Shown: positions 48,641-59,254 of the stretch, one piece after another | Numbering within the stretch: position 1 is the first letter of the stretch | How the letters are laid out: each line of letters opens with the position of its first letter | Assembly (NCBI GenBank): GCA_034509755.1 | Contig: CM067541.1 | Span: 59,717,556 to 59,781,555 of the forward strand | Source of the DNA: Anisodus tanguticus | Lineage: Eukaryota > Streptophyta > Magnoliopsida > Solanales > Solanaceae | DNA: 64,000 bases | Direction: 5' to 3' | Notes under the pieces: generated by a model | The model's database searches: none | Told to the model about the DNA's origin: nothing | Seen by the model: the letters and a program-made list of their open reading frames with translations, nothing else | Program-made: the position numbers and the translations under genes

Positions 48641-50709
48641 CTTAATTTAAGCATTGATAGAATCAACATTTTCATGATGTGCAGTAATACTAGATTTGAT
48701 TGATTTTACGTTGAAATAATAATTTGTTCTCAAGCGATTATTCTCCACTATTCCCCTAATCTCTTCCTAGTTTCCAAACTATCAATTCCAACTAGGACGA
48801 AGATTGGTGCAAAATTCCACTTGGCAGAACCCATTAAATAAGTTGATTGAATGTTTGACATGATATCATTTATTCGTATTCGTCAACTACAAAATTTCAT
48901 CAAAGGTTGTATAAAGAGTGACTCAAAAGAGTTTATAAAAACAGTTGTACTACTCTACCCATTTATCTCAGAGTTTAATTAGGCTGGATGATCAAATGCT
49001 TTGACAAAAACACCATAAATATTATTCTGTGTCACAACACTGTATTTGTGTTAACAAACATCCTAGAGCTACCTGTCTATGTGAAAGTAATCTGGGGAGG
49101 GAAAAAAAGTTCGTACAACGACAATGAACTATGCCCATGATCACCATGTAAAGGGGCTAGTTCTACTTCTTTTTAAAGATTTTTTGCTTGTTTTATTCCA
49201 GAAGTTACAGTAACATTTTGTACTTCTATATATGAAAAATAAAAACTATAGTATAAGGCTATAACCTACATCTGAACAACTAGAATCTATGATACCATAT
49301 GGAAGGATATTATTTAATTTTTTTGAAAAGGGACTTCAAATTAAACTGTATAAACAAAAATCGCATTAAAGGGGCATGGTGAGACCAAATTCACCGAAAG
49401 TGGAGAATTTTGCTTTGCCACCTGATGCAAATGGTAATAGATAGTGAATTTCAGTTTGAGAAATAATACTCTTTTCACGTTTTAAAAGGGACATAAACCC
49501 CTTTGATCTTAAAGACTGTCAAAATAGAATTGAATCATTGTATGAATATTTAAAATGTCAACAATAGCCCTCAATTAATTAGTATGGGTTATAAAATGAA
49601 ATTTTTTCAATAGTTAAAAATTTAAACCAATTGTGTTGTGTTGTTTAGAATTTTAAATTGTGATACCTCTATTTTTTCTCCCGTAGCTCTTCTTTTGATT
49701 TTCAAAAACTCATTTTGCTTCATTGTTGTTGAACTTCAAATTTATCTTGATCCATCTTATTACTTGTATTATTGCTAGTATTAAAATTTTGCTTCAACTA
49801 ATCTATTTTTTGTAAGACATTTATTCAATTTCATGTCTATTTTACATATTTAAAGACATAATTATTTTTAAAAAAAATATTTCATTGGTAGTTATTCTGA
49901 AAATGAAATGTAAAAATTTCGAATGATGATAGAAAAAAATTATAGGTCATATAATATTTTCAAAATTGAAATAACCTGAAAATGTTAATTCAAGTGATCT
50001 GTTATTTCATGCATGTTGTATTATTTCTTTACCTCAAATTTTGTTAGGTAAATGAAATTACTCATTTCTACACATTGAGTACTTTTAATTATAATTCTTT
50101 TCATTTTTCATTTCTACACATTGAGTACTTTTAATTATAATTCATTTTTATTTAAAAATATATATATTATAGTTAATCATAATTGAAGATAACTTTTGAC
50201 ATTTTAAAATTAATGATCCAACTATATCTTGATTATTGATTTACGATCGGGTTTATCAGCTCATTCAAAAGATGAAGGGGTATTGTTTTTCAAACCAAAA
50301 AGATGAAGGGAGTTAAGTAAGATTTACATGAAGGGGTTTCTCATATGGTAAGCTGCTCCACTTTCAATCTGAAGATTGTGAGTTCGAGTCACCAAGGGAG
50401 AAACTCCGGAGGGGGTTTAAAAAAAAGTAGAATTTACTAGGTTATAAATTAAGGAGAAGATTGTAATAAAGCAACTTTATCATCAAGGAAATAAACTAAA
50501 ATTACATTGTTTGCACTATAGGCAACGATATCATTGGTCCGCAGACAAATAACTAATTAAGCTGCATATATGATTTATGCTAGCTAACCAGTGACGACAA
50601 CTAATACGGATCATAATAAAACCATAACTAGACTAAGGTACAACATTCTTGATCTCCAAAGACTTTTATTTGTTAACTAATCCTAATTAATATTAGTGTC
50701 AAACCTTTT
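48641..50709. other. AT-rich intergenic DNA
   Basis: No gene recognised. A local duplication of CATTTCTACACATTGAGTAC occurs near 50065 and 50109. A SINE-like stretch at 50330-50425 is listed separately. Confidence 0.55.
50330..50425 (+). mobile_element. SINE-like tRNA-derived fragment
   Basis: An A-box-like TGGTAAGCTGC is followed about 35 bp later by a B-box-like GAGTTCGAGTCACC, then CAAGGGAGAAACTCCGGAGG and an A-rich end. This is the arrangement of a Solanaceae SINE head; family not assigned. Confidence 0.5.
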
Positions 50710-51012
50710 TCAAACAGACATATATGGGTTGAGGAGTTGAACGAGAGAGCCTTTAAGGTGGAGTGACATGATTTCATTGGTGGAACCGATCAATTTCCCT
50801 CCAATGAAAACTGCTGGTACTGATGGATTGCAGCCCATTTTGATTAGGGCCTTGTCCATTTCCTTTCCGTCCGAATCATGATCCAATTCATGAACATACG
50901 GGTTGACTCCGAGCTCTCGGAACAGAATACTCACTGCGTAGCACAAGCAGCAAGTGCTCTTGCTGAAGATCATTACACCATTGTCTGCTGCCAATTTTTT
51001 TACTTTGTCCAT
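50710..51012 (-). CDS. CC-type (class III) glutaredoxin, CCLC active site
   Basis: Family role (known): plant-specific ROXY/GRXC11-14-type glutaredoxins use glutathione and act with TGA transcription factors in development, nitrate and stress signalling. One exon, 100 residues, starting MDKVKKLAADNGVMIFSKS. The active site CCLC is at residues about 21-24 (STCCLCYAVSILFRELGV). The glutathione-site wording follows: PSVPAVFIGGKLIGSTNEIM. C-terminus LHLKGSLVQLLNPYMSV lacks the ALWL-type ending of ROXY1/2, so interaction with TGA factors through that motif is not predicted. I chose the Met at 51012, which matches family starts; the upstream in-frame Met at 51072 would add 20 unconserved residues. 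A TATA box lies about 180 bp upstream. Confidence 0.92.
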   Translation of the reverse strand: MDKVKKLAADNGVMIFSKSTCCLCYAVSILFRELGVNPYVHELDHDSDGKEMDKALIKMGCNPSVPAVFIGGKLIGSTNEIMSLHLKGSLVQLLNPYMSV

Positions 51013-51188
51013 TTTCTCTGATGAATATATAAAAACAAATAAAACTGGTACACTATCGGATTCCAAGTTCAAAACAAATTGAACTTTGATCCCGATGAGT
51101 GTTTTACACTATATACTGTAATGTTAGGAGAAGAAATGGAGATTTTTTTTCTGTCAAGCTGAGTTTAGATGGAAATGGGGTTCGACCC

Positions 51189-51196
51189 TATTTATA
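51189..51196 (-). promoter_or_regulatory. TATA box of the glutaredoxin gene
   Basis: TATAAATA on the minus strand, 177 bp upstream of the chosen ATG, in a typical TTATAAATAGGG context. Confidence 0.6.
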
Positions 51197-51199
51197 AGA

Positions 51200-52324
51200 A
51201 AGGGAAAAGGAATATTAGATCCTCACTTTCAAACCAGAAAAGAACAATATTCAAAAAGATAATGAGCTTTATTTAGATGCTAGCCCAATATTCCAAAAGC
51301 TGGACTGCATGGCACTGATTTTGCAAAGTAACTTTTCAATATTACAAACAGATACTATTTCGTTCCAACATAATGGGCTCTGGTCGTGCACCTTTGAACT
51401 CTATTTTTGTGCCTTGTCTATGTTATTAAGTACTCCATTCATTTGAACATTTATGTGTGTCATAATATTTGTCTACTTTTGAACACGGGATAAGAAAATC
51501 ATGTCATATATAAAATGAAAAGGAGGAGCACTTGATAGGAGTAAAATGTATTCATGCAGACTAGACATTCGAACTCCTAGTATTAATGGAGTATGTCCAG
51601 TTCTTTACTAAAACTAATAATTATATACTTGCATTTGCGAAATTTATTATAGAAAATTCATATTTACACTTTATGATGTCGTTTATATCAGTATACTTTT
51701 AATCTATATCATTGATTTCACTTATTATGGATGACTTCATATAATTATTAGGAGTATCTTTATAGAAGTTAAACTACTAGAGTATATTTTTATATACTTA
51801 GAAGCTTACTTTGATCTGGACAAAGTAGAACCATACAGCACTAGAAACAAAATATGTGTAACGCTAGCTAGGAAGAACGCTCAATCGAGTCGAGATTCTT
51901 CTCCCAAAGTGGTGTGATATTATTCTCTCCTCGAAGAAAGATCAGAAATTGATGAAAAGCTTCGGCTGGCTTGGATTCGCTCGTTTGTGCCTTCTGAAAA
52001 GCTTTAATTCGTCACACGTGATCAATTGATTTAATATAGAATCCAAAATTGGTTGAGGGTATGGTGTATAGTGTCTTTATATGGGCTTTGGACTATGCTT
52101 TTCAGATCAAATTTAAGTTCTATTTTTCTTCAGAATCATATTCATTTTTTATATGAGTTACTAATGTTGGACCCTATATTATGTTATTTATAACTCTGAA
52201 TTTCAATACTAAACGTGTGGATCGTGGAGAGTGTTAAAGTCTCACATTAATTGATGGTAAGAGCAAAGTTATTTTTGTTGAAGGAAAATCTACTGGAAAC
52301 TCAATCCGCAGAAAAATTATATTA
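51200..52324. other. Upstream region of the glutaredoxin gene
   Basis: No gene or nameable repeat recognised in this AT-rich stretch. Confidence 0.5.
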
Positions 52325-53512
52325 CAGTCAAATCTCTTTATAGTGACAGTGTTTGTCCAAAAATTTCATGGCCGCTATAGTGAGGTGATGTTATATATGC
52401 ATACTGACATTTCATGTTTGGATCTCATTTAGCCGTTATAAACGAAAGTACGCAAAAAATTATTTTCCTGTACTTTTTATGCTATAAATGAAAATAATAT
52501 ACTTGTTAATTTTAAAATTTTAATTGATTTTCATATCTCATTAATTAAAATTAAAAAGACAAATAAATTCATGACTAGTTGTACCATATCGATAAAAATT
52601 GAAATCTAAGGAACATATGCATTTAAAACTAATTGAGAATTTAAATACAATTTTAAGTTTGACCTAAGAATTCTACAATTGTAGGTTGTTTAGTAAATTT
52701 CAGACTCTTAGCGATAATATAATGCTTAAACTGACGAAGAATTTTGTCCAAACTTTTAGCAAAATGAAATTCAATAGTTTTCCCTTGAAGACTGTCTAAA
52801 AGCTTACCAATTCACTATTCTATCTCACCCCAAGTAGCAATAGGTTGAGGCTTTTCATCAATACTTTCGTTGTCACCTTCTGTATCCGATGTCTCTTGTT
52901 CTTCTACTCCAATCACTTGTGCAATAATCTCGTCATCAGTATAAGTTTCAAGGATTTGAAGAGTTGTGTCAAACTCCGTATCAGTGGTAGCATCAACTGC
53001 TTGATTAGTGTTATGAGATGGGATTTGGGCTATAAGTGATGACACACTACCAACATCCTCAACAAGTTCTAAATTTTCACTATTAATTGGAGTTTTCATC
53101 TATAGGTAGAATTCCGGTATTTCTCCAATAATGGAGAATGATATTTCTACAATTGCAAATTGTTTCGTATATTCCAGTATCTTAGTGATAATATGATGCT
53201 TGAATTGACGAAGATTTTTTTCCAAACTTTCAGACAATCTTTCCTTTGATGATTGTCATAAATATTTTGATATTTTATTTTTATACATAATATACTTCTT
53301 ACAAATATTATTACACAATATTTGAGTATGACTGTTATATAGAGAGGTAATTTTATAAAGAATGTACCGCCATAATGAATGTCATTGATGTTATAGGTAG
53401 AATATTGTTATAGAGAAGTAAAATATAACATGAAAAATCAATTTCAGAGAAAATCAGATTGTTATAGTGAAATGTTATTGTAGCGAATGACAATTATAGA
53501 GAGGTTTGACTG
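52325..53512 (-). mobile_element. pogo/Tigger-like (Tc1/mariner) element, 1.2 kb
   Basis: Ends CAGTCAAATCTCTTTATAGT (52325) and, minus strand, CAGTCAAACCTCTCTATAAT (53512) are near-perfect inverted repeats, each next to a TA dinucleotide (52323-52324 and 53513-53514). CAGTCAAACCTC-type ends with a TA target are those of plant pogo-like elements and their Emigrant/Lemi MITEs. An acidic piece of transposase remains inside. Shorter than an autonomous copy, so probably internally deleted. Confidence 0.83.
52815..53099 (-). pseudogene. C-terminal remnant of a pogo/CENP-B-like transposase
   Basis: A 94-codon open frame, very acidic, with TYTDDEIIAQVIGVEEQET and DTEGDNESIDEKPQP. Tigger/jerky-type DDE transposases end in a similar acidic tail with a D-E-x-I-I block, and the position inside pogo-type ends supports this. 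The helix-turn-helix and DDE core are absent. Identification rests mainly on context. Confidence 0.5.
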
Positions 53513-53514
53513 TA

Positions 53515-55934
53515 TAGAAATAAGTCAATTTTTCATGAATATATATTAAATGTTAAATTATATTGATTCTTTCGCATATTTATTTCTCTATATTTTGACT
53601 TTTTTTAGTTAACATCTTGATTTCGCCAACGACATATTGATGGAATATATAATAGCTTCTTTATAAGGTATGATATTTAACAATCCACATTCCAGACCCC
53701 ATCTTAATTAAGCACATTAGTCGGTGGTAATACAATTGTATGTCACATTTTGATATGAGAAAAAATAGGTATGATAAACTTCTTCAGATATATGACACTA
53801 ATTGTAAAATATTTTTATACGATCAAGTCAATTTAATCGGTTGTATTAGGTCAAATTTGCTATGAAATTTACCTATGGTAGATTTAACTTGAAAATGCAA
53901 AAAATCAAATTCAAGCGTAGCTGATCGTTATGGTCATTTAACCCGAACCAACATTGGATGTGCTGTGCATGGGAGTTTTGGCGTGTGGCATTTATTTATA
54001 ATAGTGTCATGTCATCTCTAACGATAGTTGATGCGCGTGATATTCCTATATGGACCATTTGTTACTTATATTTTTTGATAGTGAAACACTAAGGGGGTTG
54101 AGCCGTTGAGGATTTATTTCTTTAAAATTGTAATAGAATAGTTTATCAATTCTTTTTGAGTGAACAAAATTAAACTTAACTCCTTACTGAACGGACAAAA
54201 AGGAATAAGATGAGTAATTACTAATTAGGTAGAGACTGCAAAATATCTACTGCATGCAACTTTAATTTTTTCTCTCTTTCTTGATTATATAAATTAAATT
54301 TATGGTCCCCTTTTTAAAGTAAGTGCGTGCACACGAATATATAGCAAGTTGGGTGGTGGCATATATCTGTGTTAATGGTTATGGTGAAGGGATAAGTTCT
54401 TGGGGGAAGTAAACAGGACCAACCCCCATAGCTTTGATGATAACTTCTTATGGCTATTTCTTAATATTCTTTTCTTTTTAAATCACTGACCAAAGATAAG
54501 GTTCTTTTGGGATTAAGTGTAATGTTCCTTTTGAATCCCTTTGCTTGAGAATCTTTGACTTGCCCATTTACACGGATAATCATCAACTTGTAAGTCTTTG
54601 AATTAAGCATAATTTATATACGTACTTCTGCTGTACAGCTGCTTCTGATCCAACTCCTGCAGCAAACAGAAGAAATAATTAATCACTTGAAATCATTGAG
54701 CCTTACAAAAAATTACTCCCAAAACTTTTACTTGAAAGACTGTTTTCAGCGGCATCAGATCATCCTGGACGTTTACTGATTCTACATTCATCAAGCTCGT
54801 AAATTCGCAATTGACTTGAAACTTGTGCTCTCAAGCAAGCTATCTGTATATTTGTGTGACTATAAATTATTTTATTAATGGTAAAATAAAAAGTTTAAAG
54901 TTAAATGATTTTTAAATATAGAAAGGTGGAGTATCATTTTTTGGGGACAGATTGAAAATGAAAGCGCATCACATAAATTGGGACAGAGAAAGTAGTATAA
55001 AAAAGAAATTTGAAACTGCATGTACAGACTTTTCTTATAAATTAAAGGACTAAGTAATTAAATATCTTACATATAATCTTTTCATAAAGCAAGAAGATTG
55101 TTGTTTCTACATCTCCTAGAATGATCCTCTGACTTCTCTGATTAATATAGTTCTGTAAACAGACATTGTTGTCACTTCCAAAAAGTCTTACTAAAATCCT
55201 AGAAAAATTATTCTCTTTTTGGAGGGAGTGAAGCTGTAAGATTCATATATGCAAAAAGTAAAGAACTGGGGTGTGTGTCAATACATGAGCTGAGTGATCA
55301 AGTTAGCCAAAAATGCCCTCATTAAATTGCATTCAAATGTATAATTGAGTTTAAATTTGCCAAAGGGATGTTAAACAAATGTGGTATCAATAAAATTTCT
55401 CAGTTCATATTCCACAGGGGATGGGGATGGGGATGGGATGCAGAACTACTGCAGTATTATTAGTCTTAAATGTCAATCAGGGATGAAATTTGAACTTGAT
55501 CACAACCAATCTCAATCTGCCTTCTTATCGTTTAAATTTCACTTGGGTACTGCACAGCTATATATTGTAGATGGATCATGTAAAAGCAGACTTTTGCTGT
55601 CCAACAGTCAATTACTAATGTTTTCCCAGAATCTCCGAGGTACACGATTAATGAACTTTAGAAGTTTAAGCACAAGTGGAAGTGGCGAATAAACGAAACT
55701 CAGAGAAATTTCCTACTGTAGGTATACCTATAAAGATGATGTACAAGCTCAGAGTATTTTCTTTCACTGTCACACTCAAGAGACAAGGAAGCAACTCACT
55801 GATGAATACTTCAACACTGACCAAACTAGGCACTATTTAGTTTAAGATCACAAAAATATCACAACGGCAAAAGAAGAGAGAAGAAGATTAAAGAAAAGGG
55901 CTAATACACTCTTATGCAAACACTCAGTACAGCA
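53515..55934. other. AT-rich intergenic DNA
   Basis: A MITE remnant (AAATTGGGACAGAGAAAGTA) ends near 54996, and a short (GGGGAT)n run lies at about 55419-55438. The open frame at 55381-55692 has no domain. The last few hundred bases are likely the 3' UTR of the NPH3 gene. Confidence 0.5.
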
Positions 55935-58900
55935 TCAAGAAACTGAATGATGTCTTTTCCTGTGAAATGGAAACTGACTTTCTGAATTTGCTTTTCCGAT
56001 TAATGGTTTTGAATCTCTTATGTGGAACATTGCGTTGAGTTTGCTCAATTTCTTGGTGAATGACTTGAATAACTTATTGGCAGGATGTGATTTTACTAGC
56101 CCTTGTTTCATAGACACGTGATCTTTTTCTAAATCCGTAAGCCTCATTCTCATTCTTGCTACCTCAAGCTTCAATTCTCTATTTTCTCTCCTCACTGATG
56201 CATAATTATCTCTCGGAGACATGCATCCGCTTCCTACTCCACTGCCTGAACGATGAGGAAACTGACTGTTCATTGACCCGAAGAATAACTGATTTTGGCC
56301 CCCATTCATTGCATTTCTCAGTCTGATTTGTTCAAAATACAGCACTTGAACCGCCATTTGCACAGGCAACCGCTCATTCTGTGCAGCATGACTGCAGGCT
56401 TCTTGAGATAATTTCTGGCAATCAATAGTTTTGCACAGTCTATACCGTTCAGAGTCCTTAATGTTCGGGTGAACCTGCATTAAAAATTTTACGGGTGATG
56501 TTCAAACACATTAACACGTGAAAATAAGAAATTAAACATACAGAACTAGCAGCCTGATTCGTGTATATAGAGGAAACAACGAGTTAATTTCACGTATGGT
56601 AACTGAACTTTATCTACTATAACGGTAAAATCACAAAACCATTTCTTGTAACAACATCAAAGCAACTGAACATTATCCACTATAATAGTAAAGTCATATT
56701 AAAACTTACCTTGAGGAAAATATCTACAGCTCGATACAGTCCATCATCAACTAGACGGGCATGGTCTGGAAGTAACTGTGCCAGTGCTGTAAACTTTGAT
56801 GGTGTTAGATTTGAATCTAGTGCAACTTCTGCCACATAATTGTCCAATAATTTTGAAACCTTAAGAATTGAGCTTTGTTTGGGAGATCCAGGGCTGTCAA
56901 AGTCATAAACCATGCCATTTTCATCTCTTAGTTGGCTATCTTCTGCATCATCCTCTTCCAATTTAAGAAAAAGGAGAAGATCCTTAAGATTGAATCAGCG
57001 TCATACAGAGGGCTATTGTTGTTTCCATTCCCATTTCCAGGTATGAGAATATCCTCAAGAATCGCCTGATGTAGTTGAAGACCAATGCGCCTCTCTAGAT
57101 CAGATCTGCAAGAAGTAGATGCTAATGCTCCTATTGCAGATTTTAACAAACTTGAAAGGAAAGCCATAGGAACGGTACTTTTCCTCGACGGTGTTGGTAG
57201 CAAGCCAACTATCGTTTCGACAGTGACCCTTTGTTTCTTTTGTAAATCCAAATCCAAGTAACTTCCTTTGACTAATTGAGGATCCTTAACAATGAGCCCC
57301 TGAAGAGAATTTTGTGCGTAGTTAATCAAAATTCTACTTATAATGTCTTGTTTAAGTCCTTTCATCTTAAATGCAGATAAAATCCTCTGGAAAAATTCCA
57401 GATTCAGCACAACTAGTGATTTTCCCCACCAGTCCGAGGCTGTCTCTATATCAAGGCTTTTAACTGGTTTGGATGGGAAATTGTGCTCCAGCTTCAAAAA
57501 ACCAGATGTAAGTTGCTCTTTACAAGCATTATTTGCTATAGCATTGATTAACCTACTAACAAGGTTGATTTCTTCTGATACTGGTAGTAGTTTCTCACAG
57601 CTATGAAGAACAGAGACTGCGATGGATATGCTTGGGAATACTGTGTCCTTTAAGAATACCTCGGTTCGTATGTCCAAGTTCTTATCGGTGATGTCTTCTG
57701 TCATTTCCAGGAAACTGGCTGCACATCTTAGCATTGCAACATTTGTTATGGTAATCTCGATGTTCACTCCATAACAGAACTTTGCTGCGAGTTCGAATGC
57801 ATCAGACCCACCAGGAATACCAGAAAGATTCAGTCTTGACATCTTTGAATCTTTTGCATCCAGCAGCAGCTTTCTGAATCTTCCACTTCTAGAAACCAGA
57901 GGAAACTGCAAAAAAGAGTCTAAATACATTATAAACGCGTCCTAGTGGTTCCTATCGGAAAACTCAATACTTTCTGTTACTTTTTCTTTTATGACAGTAT
58001 GACACAAATTGATTTCATCTGGACAGGACGATAATTATGTGTATTCACAACTTATACGAGTAAACTTTTGATAGTGATTTTGAAGCTACCCGTAGACTAA
58101 CTATTCATTGACATGACTGCTTCTTTAGCTAGACTTGAGTAGTTCAATTGCTTATGAAGGGATCAGTAGACCAAAATTGAAGGAGCAAAGCAAATTTAGG
58201 TACTACATAATTCATACCTTGTGAAGAGCAAAACTGGCAGCTCCTACGTCTATTGTAAGATCACTCGAAACATCAGAAATTGGCCTGCCACAGCAAATTT
58301 GGTTAATGGTAAGAAGTTGTAAGAGAAGTCATGAATTTGCACATTCATTGTCCTAATAAGAAAGAAGATAATCAGCTTGCTCGCTAGAAGTGCCAGTTAC
58401 ATGTCAAGTATAAAAGACCGGAATTTGGAGTCTGAAAGTTATCTGTAGGAAAACACAAAAGGCCAAGCCAAAGCTTGAAAGGCAACAAAATTCAAACTAA
58501 GCTACAGTACTATTTGTGTTCTGCTTTTAGATTCCATCTAGCAAGTGGCATCATCTTCTGGTTCATCCTCTCAAATCTATTCCAAAGTTGTGTGTGATGG
58601 TAAGGTCTTTCATAGTCTAACAGGCTACAGCTAATTTTATGAGACATCTGAACTTGCCTAGGGCCCTCTGAAGGTGAAAATTATTGAAATTAACTATATA
58701 TAGCTGTCCCCATACCATTAACACCATACTATGCTGAAACAAGAAAACAATCAGCATGGCTGAATTGAATGCAGCCTTTGGTCAATAGGTTCAACTTAAC
58801 ATTTCAACAATAAATTGACTGCCCGTGTGAAAAATTACTAAAATTTCAACAATATTAAAGTATGATCAACCCCACAATTAAAAAAGTTGAGTGCTAAATT

Positions 58901-59254
58901 TTGAAGGTTGAACCCTCTGTATCTTAGATCATATTTGACCTGTCATGTTCAATGAATGCAGCCTTAATGTTGGACCAAATCTGGAAATTTATCACTTTTT
59001 CATCAGTCAGGTCCTATCATGTTATTGATCTAAATATGTATAATTGGTGGTCATCTGGATGTTCAAATATTTAATGCACCTTAGCTTGTTACAATCAGAT
59101 TCTTTGAGAATATATTAACACTATTCAAATTAATTAGGAAGAGTAAGTAATTGAGAATAGAAGAAAAAAGAAAGTAGTACCATTGGGGTCTAGAAGTGGG
59201 ACGAAAAGACCTGCTCTTCACAGATATGTTTGTCTTCAATTCAGCAACTCCCAT
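55935..59254 (-). CDS. NPH3/BTB-POZ family protein (At1g03010-type), one-base frame break
   Basis: Family role (known): NPH3/RPT2-like proteins combine a BTB domain, which binds CUL3, with an NPH3 domain and a C-terminal coiled coil; several act in blue-light and auxin-linked growth. This subgroup has no assigned function. Minus-strand exons 59254-59181, 58284-58218, 57905-56710 and 56474-55935. BTB: PISDVSSDLTIDVGAASFAL, FPLVSRSGRFRKLLLDA, AFELAAKFCYGVNIEI. NPH3 domain: DWWGKSLVVLNLEFFQRI, KKQRVTVETIVGLLPTP, SCRSDLERRIGLQLHQAILE, DFDSPGSPKQSSILKVSKLL, LPDHARLVDDGLYRAVDI, HPNIKDSERYRLCKTIDCQK. Coiled coil: RRENRELKLEVARMRMRLTD. Exon 3 breaks frame at 56960-56961: TTAAATTGG where the family needs AAT TTG GAA, one T short. 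With that base the protein would be 625 residues, close to the family length. Confidence 0.9.

Noticed and set aside
55381..55692. 103-codon plus-strand open frame between the pogo element and the NPH3 gene
   Set aside because: No domain, starts within a simple repeat, no conserved motif.
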